Origin: Chryseobacterium capnotolerans
Lineage (GTDB): Bacteria; Bacteroidota; Bacteroidia; Flavobacteriales; Weeksellaceae
DNA: 64,000 nt
Direction: 5' to 3'
Assembly (NCBI RefSeq): GCF_021278965.1
Contig: NZ_CP065589.1
Location: 3,539,001-3,603,000 of the forward strand
The notes beneath the pieces are model-generated. The model made no database searches. It was given only the letters and a program-made list of their open reading frames with translations, and was not told where the DNA came from. This document shows, in pieces, positions 8,167 to 16,067 of this stretch; position 1 is the first letter of the stretch; every line of letters begins with the position of its first letter. Made by a program: the position numbers and the translations under genes.

Positions 8167-9561
8167 TTATAATTGAGATTTATCAATATTATTTATACTG
8201 TTGATTATTTCTTCAATATCAGAGTTATTTACACTAAAAATTGTATCAAATATGTGTTTTACTGAACTTAAACCTTTAGTTAAATTAGCAGTTAATTCAA
8301 GCTCTTTAAAACTTGTTATCAATGAGTTAATTTTATAAGTTAATTCTTTTTCTGTAAATACTATGTTATTTTCTAAAGAATGAGAATCAAAATTTCTTTT
8401 GATTATTCTTAAGTTTATAATTGAAGGTGAAAATAAAAATTTGCTTAAAGAACGTATAAGTCCAAAAGAGGAAGTATTCATATTTTTATGAGGTAAAGAC
8501 CCAAGACCAACCACGTGATACTTTTGACGAAGTGACTTACTTATGAAATAAGCATCTCTCCAACTCGTTGTTAATATAGCAATATCGGATAATTCAGCTT
8601 TACCATCACTTATAAGCTTGGCTATGGTATTAGCTATGTAATCATTATTATTGTCATATTTGGTTTCACAAATTACTATATCAAAATTAAAGTCTTTGTA
8701 CTTTGAATCATTCTGTAATTCAATATGATCTTTAAAAAGAATTGAGTATCCTTTAACTATATTTGTAGTAGAACGATATGTTGTATCTAAATTTTCTATT
8801 TCTGCTTGAAAATCATATGATGCTCTACTGAATGCATTATCAATAGCTCCAGCAAAGGCATATATTTTTTGTTTTTCATCTCCAACCATAAAAAATGTAC
8901 AATCTTCAGATTCATTTCGAATAGCCTTTAAAATTTCGTATTGAAATATATTTGTACCCTGAAACTCATCAATCGATATTTCGTAAAATTTATTTGCTAT
9001 AGATTGTGCAACAAAATCATTTTCAGAAACAATCTTATATGATTTGAATAAAATTTCATTGAAATCTATTGCCTTTTTATCTCTTAAGAAATTGAAATAT
9101 AATTCAGAAATATATATCCACGATTCAATGTTATCAGTATTTGAACAATCTAAATCACCATTTAAAAGTCTTTTTATTTTACTTAGTTCATCAAGTGGAT
9201 TATCTCCTAACTCAATATCGGAGTTTATTTCTATAAATTCTTTCAGCTCATCATATGAAATTATTCTTGGCTTATGCCATTTGTAAATCCAAGAAAAGGG
9301 TCTTAATATAAATTCAAGGCAAAATCTATGAATTGTACCAATAAATATATCTTTATCATCGGTATTTAATCTACTAGCAATTTCATCTGCGGCAGCATTT
9401 GTATAAGTTATAAGAGCTAAAGACTTATGTTTAGGAATAGACTCAAGTTTTTTTTGTGCTCTAGCAATTAGAGTTTTTGTTTTACCTGTTCCTGGAGAGG
9501 CGCTTACTATTGTATTTCCAGAGATTTCAAATGCTGCTTTCTTCTGCCTACTATTTAGCAT
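8167..9561 (-). CDS. UvrD-like helicase, C-terminally truncated (GajB-like)
   Basis: A 464-residue superfamily 1 helicase. Walker A SPGTGKT is at about residues 22-28, Walker B DEFQ at 198-201, motif III GDEKQKIYAFAGA at 227-239 and TYRS at 260-263. The frame stops before the expected late motifs (SKGLEF-type motif V and TRA-type motif VI), and the following bases do not resume the helicase in any frame, so about the last 50-100 residues are missing. It overlaps by 11 bases the end of an OLD/TOPRIM-nuclease fragment, the gene order of Gabija defence systems. The DNA is very AT-rich: 14 G+C in the 60 bases 8221-8280. It is probably non-functional. Confidence 0.75.
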   Translation of the reverse strand: MLNSRQKKAAFEISGNTIVSASPGTGKTKTLIARAQKKLESIPKHKSLALITYTNAAADEIASRLNTDDKDIFIGTIHRFCLEFILRPFSWIYKWHKPRIISYDELKEFIEINSDIELGDNPLDELSKIKRLLNGDLDCSNTDNIESWIYISELYFNFLRDKKAIDFNEILFKSYKIVSENDFVAQSIANKFYEISIDEFQGTNIFQYEILKAIRNESEDCTFFMVGDEKQKIYAFAGAIDNAFSRASYDFQAEIENLDTTYRSTTNIVKGYSILFKDHIELQNDSKYKDFNFDIVICETKYDNNNDYIANTIAKLISDGKAELSDIAILTTSWRDAYFISKSLRQKYHVVGLGSLPHKNMNTSSFGLIRSLSKFLFSPSIINLRIIKRNFDSHSLENNIVFTEKELTYKINSLITSFKELELTANLTKGLSSVKHIFDTIFSVNNSDIEEIINSINNIDKSQL

Positions 9562-9871
9562 TTATAGAAATTTTTTTACAATTTGCAATGTGTGTAATAG
9601 CATTTTTAATATAGCCTGGCACAATGAATTCCCCATAAATTAGCGCCCCTCCCTCAATTAAAATACTTAGTTCTTGAGCAAACCTTCCCTTTTTTATAGT
9701 ATTGTCAATTCTTTTAATTAACTCAGACTCCCAAAGTTCAGGATTTTCCGTTGTTTTTTCAATTAAATTATCATAAGATTTTGAATGTCCTAAGTTTTTA
9801 AAGCATTCTTTTAAATATTCTGTATTGATATCAGATGAAGGAAATAAATCAATTTCTAATGTTTTTTTTAA
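9551..9871 (-). pseudogene. OLD-family nuclease (GajA-like), C-terminal fragment
   Basis: An open frame without start codon encodes about 105 residues on the minus strand, including KKTLEIDLF, KGRFAQELS and VPGYIKNAI before TAG. These are features of the C-terminal TOPRIM region of OLD-type ATP-dependent endonucleases such as GajA. The N-terminal ABC-type ATPase and most of TOPRIM are absent. The frame runs straight into the broken ligD-like gene at about 9868-9880, which marks a recombination joint. Its last codons overlap the start of the UvrD-like gene (ATGCTAAATAG), as expected for a translationally coupled gajAB pair. Confidence 0.65.
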
Positions 9872-10110
9872 CCATACGGATGATCTTCTACCATCATCGC
9901 AAGTCTTTTGATATTCGGATCCAGTGAAGGCCCTTTCGGTACCGCCCAGCTTTTCAGGACGCCATCCATTTCCAGACGAAAATCATAATGCAAATGTGAA
10001 GCATCGTGTTTCTGAACGACAAATCTCAATTCTTTTCCTGACGGAACACCGCCGAAGGGTTCAGGTGTTTTGTCTTCTGATCTTTTTTTATGATATTTTG
10101 ATAAGCTCAT
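9868..10110 (-). pseudogene. LigD 3'-phosphoesterase domain, truncated
   Basis: The frame starts [20 protein letters not shown], includes [18 protein letters not shown], and ends MMVEDHPYG followed by an accidental stop. This is the N-terminal phosphoesterase domain of the non-homologous end-joining ligase LigD, whose DHxH-like catalytic His residues lie in the [12 protein letters not shown] segment. A normal domain continues for about 60-70 more residues and LigD then has ligase and polymerase domains. All of that is missing because the sequence switches to the GajA-like fragment. An upstream in-frame ATG at 10131 would add seven residues. I choose the ATG at 10110 because it fits the family start. 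Confidence 0.78.
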
Positions 10111-10208
10111 ATTAATTTCTTTAACAAACAAAAAAATCTCCCTGACAATGCCAGAAAGATCAGATCATTAAAAAGCTTTCTGCTGTTTGCTGTTTGCTTT
10201 TTAAATTA

Positions 10209-10397
10209 TTATTTATGCTTATCTTTTAAATAAGCTTCAAGTGTCTTGCGGTCATTAGACCCCGTTGCCCGGATTGCTCCGGTTACTGCCTGTGAGCTTA
10301 CGCCCAGTTTATCTTTGAAATATTGAATTTCATAATTTTCAGAACCACTGACCTGGCTGCGGTCACGCTGGTCTTTTTTTGATTTATTGTCTGCCAT
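10209..10397 (-). CDS. DUF3606 domain protein
   Basis: A 62-residue, highly charged protein. The segment YFKDKLGVSSQAVTGAIRA and the end DRKTLEAYLKDK match the small DUF3606 family, which is found widely in alpha-proteobacteria and Bacteroidota, often near LigD or Ku genes and stress genes. The helix pattern resembles a short HTH-like module, but the function is not known. Its neighbour here is the ligD fragment, which fits that association. Between 10132 and 10208 a weak CAGAAAG/CTTTCTG hairpin is present. The 261 bases upstream (10398-10658) hold no gene that I can support. Confidence 0.75.
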   Translation of the reverse strand: MADNKSKKDQRDRSQVSGSENYEIQYFKDKLGVSSQAVTGAIRATGSNDRKTLEAYLKDKHK

Positions 10398-10658
10398 AAT
10401 GTGATTTTGATGAAAAGAAACAAATAAAATGCCAGTGTAATGACATCAATAGCCACAAAGCGAAGATTACATGTTGATTGTAGAATAAAAGTTTCAAAAG
10501 AAGAACCAATATTCATTTACAGAGCCTTATCCACAGGAACACGAAATTGGCTGCCTAGAAATAAGTTTTTGTACAAAAGTCACATCACATAATTCCATAT
10601 TCTCAGTGATTTTCAAATAATTAATAAAAATAAGAATCCTTCAGTCAACCCAAATAAC

Positions 10659-11896
10659 CTAACAACTTATTGCAATTTTCTTTTTATCAATAAATTTCTG
10701 TTTCAATTCCATCATATCCTCACTGACTTTTTCATCAAGTATTTTGGCATAATGCTGTGTTGTCTTAATACTCTTATGACCTAGCATTTTACTCACACTT
10801 TCAATTGAAACCCCGTTAGATAAAGTGATCGTTGTTGCAAAAGTATGGCGTGCAATATGATAGGTCAATTCTTTGTTAATTCCGCACAGGTCAGCAATCT
10901 CTTTAAGATATGCATTCATTTTTTGATTACTAAGAATAGGAAGCAACTTTCCAGTATTAAGACATACAGGGTGATTTCTATACTTTTCAATAATTTTCTC
11001 TGTTTGAGAAAGCAAGGGAATATTAGAAGTAGTTTTAGTTTTCTGACGTTTGGTATAGATCCATTGAGAACCATCAAGTCCTAAATTGATATTTTGGTAT
11101 GTTAGTTTTTGAGTATCAATATACGCCAATCCGGTGAAACAGCTGAACAGAAAAATATCTCTTACCAAAGACAATCTCTCATTTTTAAAATCTTTGTCAA
11201 AAAGCAGTTCTACTTCCTTTTCATTAAGGAACATTCTTGTCACTTCATTGAACTTAGAATGATAGTTCATAAAAGGGTCTCGCTCCATCCATCCATTTGC
11301 AAGACAGATACGAATGATCTTACCAAAATTCTTGATATACTTTACTGCAGAATTATTGTTACAGGATCTTTCGGTTCTTAAAAAAATTCAAAATCGTTCA
11401 GAAAGGCGTAATCAATCTTTTTAATTTCAACGTCGGCAACACTGTATTTCCATTTCAAGAAATCTTTGGTATGCTTTAGACAGGTCTTATAACGGGTTAA
11501 TGTTCCTTGGGCAAATTCTTTTCCAATCAGTTTTTCCATTCGATCATTGTGATCCTGAAAAACAGGAATGAGTGTTCTGGTCAGTTCACCTCTACCTACT
11601 ACCTTATTTTTAAGAGCCTCAGAAGATACTGTTTCCTTATCTCTGATTAGTTCATGATAGGAATCATAAACTTTCTGCTCAAATGTTTTCAGATAAAAAT
11701 TAAGTGATCTGCATTCTTCTGAAGAGCCGCTAACCTTCTGCATTGCAGAGTTCCATTTTGAAGGCTTTACTGTACGTTTTGTACTGACCTCGGATATTTT
11801 CCCATCAATTGTAATTCGTAAATATATAGGAGACTCTCCTACAGAATTGATTTTAGCTTTTTTCACATAGAAAAGTAAATTGAATGTCTTGTTCAT
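10659..11896 (-). CDS. Tyrosine recombinase (integrase), frameshifted
   Basis: Two frames (11378-11896 and 10659-11288) are the two parts of one site-specific integrase of about 412 residues. The N-part has the Bacteroidota arm-binding domain and SAM-like core-binding domain. The C-part has the catalytic HIARHTFAT (HxxR), LGHKSIKTTQHYAKI with the nucleophile Tyr, and TGLAYID where most relatives carry the first Arg, a substitution also known in IntDOT-type enzymes. Restoring one base in the A7 run at 11380-11386 joins the frames through LRTERSCNNNSAVKYIKNFG. The gene is transcribed away from the tRNA-Asp array 250 bases upstream, the classic layout of an element integrated at a tRNA. Confidence 0.85.
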
Positions 11897-11994
11897 TTCG
11901 TTTAGCTTTTGAGATTTAAAATTAATCTTAGCAAAAACTTATCACAAGATATTCAATTGCTGAACTAGCGACTGAAAAGGGTTTCTCTGAATTT

Positions 11995-12042
11995 TCAGTG
12001 ACCTTTTTACACCTGCTTTAACAGGTCACTGAATAGGTCACT
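11995..12042. repeat. Inverted and direct repeats between integrase and tRNA-Asp
   Basis: TCAGTGACCT at 11995-12004 is matched by its reverse complement AGGTCACTGA at 12023-12032, and a third partial copy AGGTCACT follows at 12035-12042. The cluster lies between the integrase start and the tRNA array, where arm-type recombinase sites or an excisionase operator would be expected. The exact role is inference. Confidence 0.5.
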
Positions 12043-12087
12043 TTCAGATTGTGCTTTTTTAGTTCTCTTTGAACAGACATAAAACAA

Positions 12088-12122
12088 AAAAAAGCTTTAA
12101 AACATACGTTTTAAAGCTTTTT
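12088..12122 (-). terminator. Terminator of the tRNA-Asp array
   Basis: A hairpin with stem AAAAAGCTTTAAAAC / GTTTTAAAGCTTTTT and a loop of a few bases lies about 24 bases beyond the 3' end of the last tRNA-Asp. With the A/T-rich flanks it can stop transcription in either direction. It is best read as the end of the minus-strand tRNA transcript. Confidence 0.7.
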
Positions 12123-12145
12123 GTACTACATTGATATTGTAGTTG

Positions 12146-12219
12146 CGATCCGGACGGGACTCGAACCCGCGACCTCCGCCGTGACAGGGCGGCATTCTAA
12201 CCAGCTGAACTACCGGATC
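12146..12219 (-). tRNA. tRNA-Asp(GTC), copy 4 of 4 in transcription order
   Basis: The minus strand gives a 74-base cloverleaf with acceptor stem GATCCGG / CCGGATC, anticodon loop CTGTCAC with GUC, and a T-arm GCGGGTTCGAGTCCCGT. Discriminator base G is followed by CA. It is the copy nearest the integrase, so its 3' end is the likely attachment site. Confidence 0.95.
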
Positions 12220-12252
12220 AATTTTTTTAAAAAGAAATTGAGAAAACTTCTG

Positions 12253-12326
12253 CGATCCGGACGGGACTCGAACCCGCGACCTCCGCCGTGACAGGGCGGC
12301 ATTCTAACCAGCTGAACTACCGGATC
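12253..12326 (-). tRNA. tRNA-Asp(GTC), copy 3 of 4
   Basis: This copy is identical over its 74 bases to the copy at 12146-12219. The 33-base spacer between them is nearly the same as the spacer to the next copy, which indicates tandem duplication. Confidence 0.95.
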
Positions 12327-12358
12327 AATTTTTTAAAAAGAAATTGAGAAAACTTCTG

Positions 12359-12432
12359 CGATCCGGACGGGACTCGAACCCGCGACCTCCGCCGTGACAG
12401 GGCGGCATTCTAACCAGCTGAACTACCGGATC
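12359..12432 (-). tRNA. tRNA-Asp(GTC), copy 2 of 4
   Basis: This is an identical 74-base tRNA-Asp with anticodon GUC. The repeat unit to the next copy is 106 bases. Confidence 0.95.
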
Positions 12433-12465
12433 AATCTTTTTTAAAAGTAATTGAAAAACTTTATG

Positions 12466-12539
12466 CGATCCGGACGGGACTCGAACCCGCGACCTCCGCC
12501 GTGACAGGGCGGCATTCTAACCAGCTGAACTACCGGATC
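12466..12539 (-). tRNA. tRNA-Asp(GTC), copy 1 of 4
   Basis: This is the first copy in the direction of transcription and is identical in sequence to the others. Its spacer to copy 2 (12433-12465) differs from the other spacers by several bases, so it may be the ancestral copy. Confidence 0.95.
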
Positions 12540-12671
12540 ATGTTTTTTGTGTGAAAGAACGTCGTTTCTTTTTCGTGGTTGCAAAATTACACCTTTTTTT
12601 ATTACCTGCAAATTATTTTCAAAAAAAATGCCTCCCAATCGTGGAAGGCATTCATTATCAAACTTATTTTT

Positions 12672-12989
12672 TTATAAGTGTGCGCTTAATTTTTCAGCGA
12701 TTACCTCTTTTGGAGCTACACCTACTAATTTATCTACTACTTCTCCATTCTTAAAAATAAGAACTGTAGGGATATTTCTAATACCATACTGCATTGAAAT
12801 CTCCTGGTTGTTGTCTACATCCACTTTCCCTACTACTGCTTTTCCTTCAAAATCGGAAGCTACTTCTTCGATGATTGGTCCTAACGTTCTGCAAGGTCCG
12901 CACCATACTGCCCAGAAGTCTACCAAAACTGGTTTGTCTGATTTTAATACTGTATCCTGGAATGAGCTGTCTGTAATTTCTAAAGCCAT
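12672..12989 (-). CDS. trxA: Thioredoxin
   Basis: A 105-residue cytoplasmic thioredoxin that reduces disulfides in client proteins. The active site WCGPC is at residues 29-33, preceded by the usual VLVDFWA strand, and the cis-Pro segment RNIPTVLIF is in place. The length is exactly that of standard TrxA and there is no signal peptide. It has its own -7 box at 13048-13055. The cysteine desulfurase gene ends 86 bases upstream on the same strand. A cytoplasmic housekeeping role is very likely. Confidence 0.97.
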   Translation of the reverse strand: MALEITDSSFQDTVLKSDKPVLVDFWAVWCGPCRTLGPIIEEVASDFEGKAVVGKVDVDNNQEISMQYGIRNIPTVLIFKNGEVVDKLVGVAPKEVIAEKLSAHL

Positions 12990-13047
12990 TTTTGTTTCTT
13001 TTATTTTAATTAATATTATTTTTCTTTTTCAATTCTATTTGAGTATT

Positions 13048-13055
13048 CAAAATTA
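13048..13055 (-). promoter_or_regulatory. Promoter -7 box (TAATTTTG) of trxA
   Basis: The minus strand carries TAATTTTG, a match to TAnnTTTG, 59 bases upstream of the trxA ATG. Any -33 element would lie near the end of the cysteine desulfurase gene; none is clear. Confidence 0.45.
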
Positions 13056-13074
13056 CAACTTTTACATCATAAGA

Positions 13075-14250
13075 CTATCTATGCTCAACATTAGTTTTTT
13101 CTATAGCATAATCCTTTGAAATCTCTTTTAAAGCATCCACTAATGCGTCTATATCAGCTTTTGTGGTCATATGACTAAAAGAAATACGTAAAGGCGTACA
13201 ATGATCCATTTCATCCTCAGAAAGTACCATCATCATCACCATAGATGGCTTAGATGCTCCGGAAGAACATGCGCTTCCCTGAGAAATAGCAATTCCTTTC
13301 ATATCCAGCTGCAATCCGATTAATGGGTTTTTATAAGGCAGTAAAGCACTTAAAACCGTATAAAGACTGTTTTCCTTTTCAGCACTTCTTCCATTGAATT
13401 TTATGCCAGCAACTTCAGCAGATAATCTTTCGATAGCATAATCTTTAATTTCCTGCATATGCTGAGTATATTCATTCATATGATCCAGAGAAATTTCCAA
13501 TGCTTTTCCAAGCCCTACGATACCACAAACATTCTCTGTTCCTGCTCTAAGGCTTCTTTCTTGTGGTCCTCCGGTAATGATCCCTTTTAAACCTGTTGAT
13601 TTTCTGATGTACGCAAAACCTGATCCTTTTGGTCCATGAAACTTATGGGCGCTGCATGAAGCAAAATCTACAGGAATATCCGAGAAATCCAGGTTCATGT
13701 GAGCCATAGTCTGCACTGTATCTGAATGGAAAAGAGCGTTGTGCTCCTTGCAAAGTTCAGCTACTTTTTTAAGATCCATCAGGTTTCCGATTTCGTTATT
13801 GGCATGCATTAAACTTACCAAAGTTTTTTTATCTGAAGCTTTTAGTAATTCTTCTAATTTATTAAGATCAATATCTCCTTTTTCGTTAGGACGGATATAA
13901 TGTACTTCTACTCCTTTTCTCGCTTTCATATCAAGGATACTTTCAGAAACACATTTATGTTCTAAAGGCGAGCTGATGATTCTTTCTACTCCAAGGTGTT
14001 CTACCGAGGATTTGATAATCATATTATTGGATTCTGTTCCACAAGAAGTGAAAATGATTTCTGCAGGAGTTACATGAAGATAGTCTGCAACCTGTCTTCT
14101 TACATTTTCAATAAGGATTTTGGCTTCCTGTCCAAAGCTATGGGTTGAAGACGGGTTTCCGAAGTTCATCTTCATCGTACCAACCATTGCATCTATAACT
14201 TCTTCTGCAAGCGGAGTGGTTGCGGCATTATCTAAATATATTTTATCCAT
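13075..14250 (-). CDS. Cysteine desulfurase (NifS/IscS family)
   Basis: A 391-residue PLP enzyme that takes sulfur from L-cysteine as an enzyme persulfide. It begins with YLDNAATTP. The PLP Lys is in SAHKFHGPKG at about residue 203, and the persulfide Cys is in GSACSSG at about residue 328. The loop around that Cys is of the class I (NifS/IscS) type. No iscU, iscA or sufE gene is adjacent, so whether it serves Fe-S assembly, tRNA thiolation or another use is not shown; the usual SUF genes must be elsewhere. It starts 2 bases after the PrcB-like lipoprotein gene and is co-transcribed with it. Confidence 0.92.
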   Translation of the reverse strand: MDKIYLDNAATTPLAEEVIDAMVGTMKMNFGNPSSTHSFGQEAKILIENVRRQVADYLHVTPAEIIFTSCGTESNNMIIKSSVEHLGVERIISSPLEHKCVSESILDMKARKGVEVHYIRPNEKGDIDLNKLEELLKASDKKTLVSLMHANNEIGNLMDLKKVAELCKEHNALFHSDTVQTMAHMNLDFSDIPVDFASCSAHKFHGPKGSGFAYIRKSTGLKGIITGGPQERSLRAGTENVCGIVGLGKALEISLDHMNEYTQHMQEIKDYAIERLSAEVAGIKFNGRSAEKENSLYTVLSALLPYKNPLIGLQLDMKGIAISQGSACSSGASKPSMVMMMVLSEDEMDHCTPLRISFSHMTTKADIDALVDALKEISKDYAIEKTNVEHR

Positions 14251-14252
14251 TA

Positions 14253-14726
14253 TTATTTTGAATATTTTAATTCTACAGAGGTAAAGTGGTAATTGGCAGG
14301 AACGGCAAAAACGAACCAGGGATTAGAAAGCACCTGAATTTCCATTCCGCCGGAAGGTTCTCCAGCCGGAACTTCTACATACAGGACATTATCCTTTACA
14401 GATACTCCTTTAATCTCATTGATGGTATGACTACCAGATCTGAAGCTCCCAAGATTATATACAACAACGGTCTTATCTTTTGGAAACTTTGGATAATTGG
14501 ATGCAGGATCTTTTCCTTCTTCTATAAGTTGAAAACCACCTTTCCCTAAAGCAAGGTATTCTTTTTCATCTTTAATAATCCTGAAACCAGTCTGTTGGGC
14601 ACCTCCTTGAGAGCTGGTTACAAGAAGTTCTGCTTTCTGCTGCATATCAGACAATTTTTGTTGGGATGATGTTGTTGTTGCGCAGCTCATCAGGATGGCT
14701 GTACATGCAATTAACAGACTTTTCAT
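14253..14726 (-). CDS. PrcB-like lipoprotein
   Basis: A 157-residue predicted lipoprotein: a short signal peptide ends with lipobox LMSC, Cys at about residue 15. The C-terminal half, with VVYNLGSFRSGSHTINEIKG and a late SNPWFVFAVP, resembles the PrcB C-terminal domain first seen in the Treponema dentilisin complex and common in secreted Bacteroidota proteins. It should sit in the outer or inner membrane facing the periplasm. It lies directly before the cysteine desulfurase with no obvious functional link. A TAATTTTG box lies at 14746-14753. The domain assignment is moderately sure. Confidence 0.65.
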   Translation of the reverse strand: MKSLLIACTAILMSCATTTSSQQKLSDMQQKAELLVTSSQGGAQQTGFRIIKDEKEYLALGKGGFQLIEEGKDPASNYPKFPKDKTVVVYNLGSFRSGSHTINEIKGVSVKDNVLYVEVPAGEPSGGMEIQVLSNPWFVFAVPANYHFTSVELKYSK

Positions 14727-14745
14727 TTTTTACACTTTTATCACC

Positions 14746-14753
14746 CAAAATTA
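14746..14753 (-). promoter_or_regulatory. Promoter -7 box (TAATTTTG) of the lipoprotein-desulfurase pair
   Basis: The minus-strand sequence TAATTTTG fits TAnnTTTG and ends 20 bases before the lipoprotein ATG. It overlaps the last codon of the upstream HAD gene, so the two genes downstream probably form a separate unit. Confidence 0.4.
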
Positions 14754-15338
14754 GTGAAAAAATTGGTAATGTCCCTCATTGGCCCATTTCAACATTGGCT
14801 TATCCCCGGAAGTATCACCAAATGCAATAATTTTGTCATACTTAGAATCGTGGATTTGTTCCTTTATTCGTACCAGCTTTTCCTTTCCGTTACAATTTTT
14901 CCCGATAAAATTTCCTGTGAAAACACCGTTCTTAAACTCTGCTCTCGTAGAAACAAGCTGCATTTTCAATACCTCGGCAAAAGGTTTTACCCAGATATCT
15001 AACGACGCGGTTACTAATAAACTCTGTGTATTATTCCTATCGATATTTTGAATAAAATCCAGCGCATTTTCCCTTACAATTCTAGGGTAATGCAATTCAA
15101 AGAATTGCTTGGATTTCAATTCTATTTTTTCCTGAGACTGTCCTTTTAAAATAGATCCAATAAAGCTTTTCTTTACTTTTTCTGTTTCTGCCAGTTTAAG
15201 CTTCAGCAGAATGAAAAGCGGTACATGTCTTAAAAATTGTATTCTGTATTTTGTAGAATCGTAGAATTTAAGATACATAAACATGGTATCTTTATACGTC
15301 AGGGTTCCGTCAAAATCAAAACAATACAACTTTTTCAT
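14751..15338 (-). CDS. HAD-IB family phosphatase
   Basis: A 195-residue haloacid dehalogenase-superfamily phosphatase of the phosphoserine-phosphatase-like subclass. Motif I is DFDGT at residues 8-12, motif II Thr/Ser is in LLVTASLD, and motif IV is in IIAFGDTSGDKPML. It ends the operon of UbiA, DprE1-like and DprE2-like genes (3-base gap to the previous gene). In mycobacteria a phosphatase removes the 5-phosphate from decaprenylphosphoryl-5-phosphoribose between the UbiA and DprE steps. This protein is a good candidate for that role; family membership is firm, the specific substrate is inference. Confidence 0.85.
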   Translation of the reverse strand: MKKLYCFDFDGTLTYKDTMFMYLKFYDSTKYRIQFLRHVPLFILLKLKLAETEKVKKSFIGSILKGQSQEKIELKSKQFFELHYPRIVRENALDFIQNIDRNNTQSLLVTASLDIWVKPFAEVLKMQLVSTRAEFKNGVFTGNFIGKNCNGKEKLVRIKEQIHDSKYDKIIAFGDTSGDKPMLKWANEGHYQFFH

Positions 15339-15341
15339 TTT

Positions 15342-16067
15342 TTAAAGCTTTAACTTTTTAAATATAAATTCAGGGATATTCCTGATAATCATCATAATAA
15401 TACTCCAAATCGGCAAAACATATGCCACGTTCTTTTGCTTTTTGAACGCTTTATAAATACAGGCGGCTGCCTGTTTAGGAGTTGCTGTTAATTTAGGGTT
15501 TAAAGGCAGGCCTTCTGTCATTTTGGTTGCCATAAACCCAGGTTTTACAGTCAGTACATGTACCTTTTTACTGAAAAGATAATTTCTAAGCCCACTCAAA
15601 TATGCTGTAAAAGCAGCTTTTGCACTCCCGTAAATAAAATTACTCTGTCTTCCACGATCTCCTGCCACCGATGAAAGACCAATGATCGTTCCTGATCTTC
15701 TGTTTTCAAATTTATGGGCAAAATAGTTCATGACCGGAATTAATTTAGAATAATTGATATTAATAATACGTTCCGTATTCTTATTATCGTACAATCCTTC
15801 CTCTGTTCCTTCACCTAAATATCCTACGGCACAAAATAATACATTTGAATTGATATAATCAAATTTGTTATAATCAATTTCTTTCATCAGGTCCAGCTCT
15901 ATGACTTCAGACTGCTGCAGAAATTTCACATCAATATGTCTTGCAAACCTTTCTGTAGTTTCTTTATTTGAGGTAAAAAGATAGACTTTTTCAAATTTTT
16001 CTCCTTCCTGAAGTGCTTTTTCCACAAAAGCCTGTGCCACTTCAGATGTACTTCCCAGAACTATCAT
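15342..16067 (-). CDS. SDR oxidoreductase, DprE2-like
   Basis: A 241-residue short-chain dehydrogenase. The nucleotide-binding turn is GSTSEVA at residues 5-11, a variant typical of the DprE2 group, and the catalytic Ser/Tyr/Lys are in LSSVAGD and YGSAKAA. In mycobacteria DprE2 reduces the keto intermediate made by DprE1 to give decaprenylphosphoryl-arabinose. The gene overlaps by one base the DprE1-like gene before it and is followed after 3 bases by the HAD phosphatase. The hydrophobic C-terminus could give membrane association, as expected for a polyprenyl substrate. Confidence 0.85.
   Translation of the reverse strand: MIVLGSTSEVAQAFVEKALQEGEKFEKVYLFTSNKETTERFARHIDVKFLQQSEVIELDLMKEIDYNKFDYINSNVLFCAVGYLGEGTEEGLYDNKNTERIININYSKLIPVMNYFAHKFENRRSGTIIGLSSVAGDRGRQSNFIYGSAKAAFTAYLSGLRNYLFSKKVHVLTVKPGFMATKMTEGLPLNPKLTATPKQAAACIYKAFKKQKNVAYVLPIWSIIMMIIRNIPEFIFKKLKL

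Noticed and set aside
9551..10110. Interpretation of the region as one fused LigD-helicase system
   Set aside because: The LigD and OLD-type parts are in different frames and both are truncated at the joint, so a recombination scar is simpler.
10298..10516. Frame of 72 codons overlapping the DUF3606 gene
   Set aside because: It overlaps a recognised family gene in another frame and has no domain; the upstream part is too short to judge.
12146..12539. Regular repeats with short spacers, CRISPR-like at first sight
   Set aside because: The 74-base units fold as tRNA-Asp and there are no cas genes; spacers are almost the same, not unique.
12547..13119. Frames on the plus strand over trxA
   Set aside because: They are antisense to thioredoxin, whose WCGPC site and length are certain.
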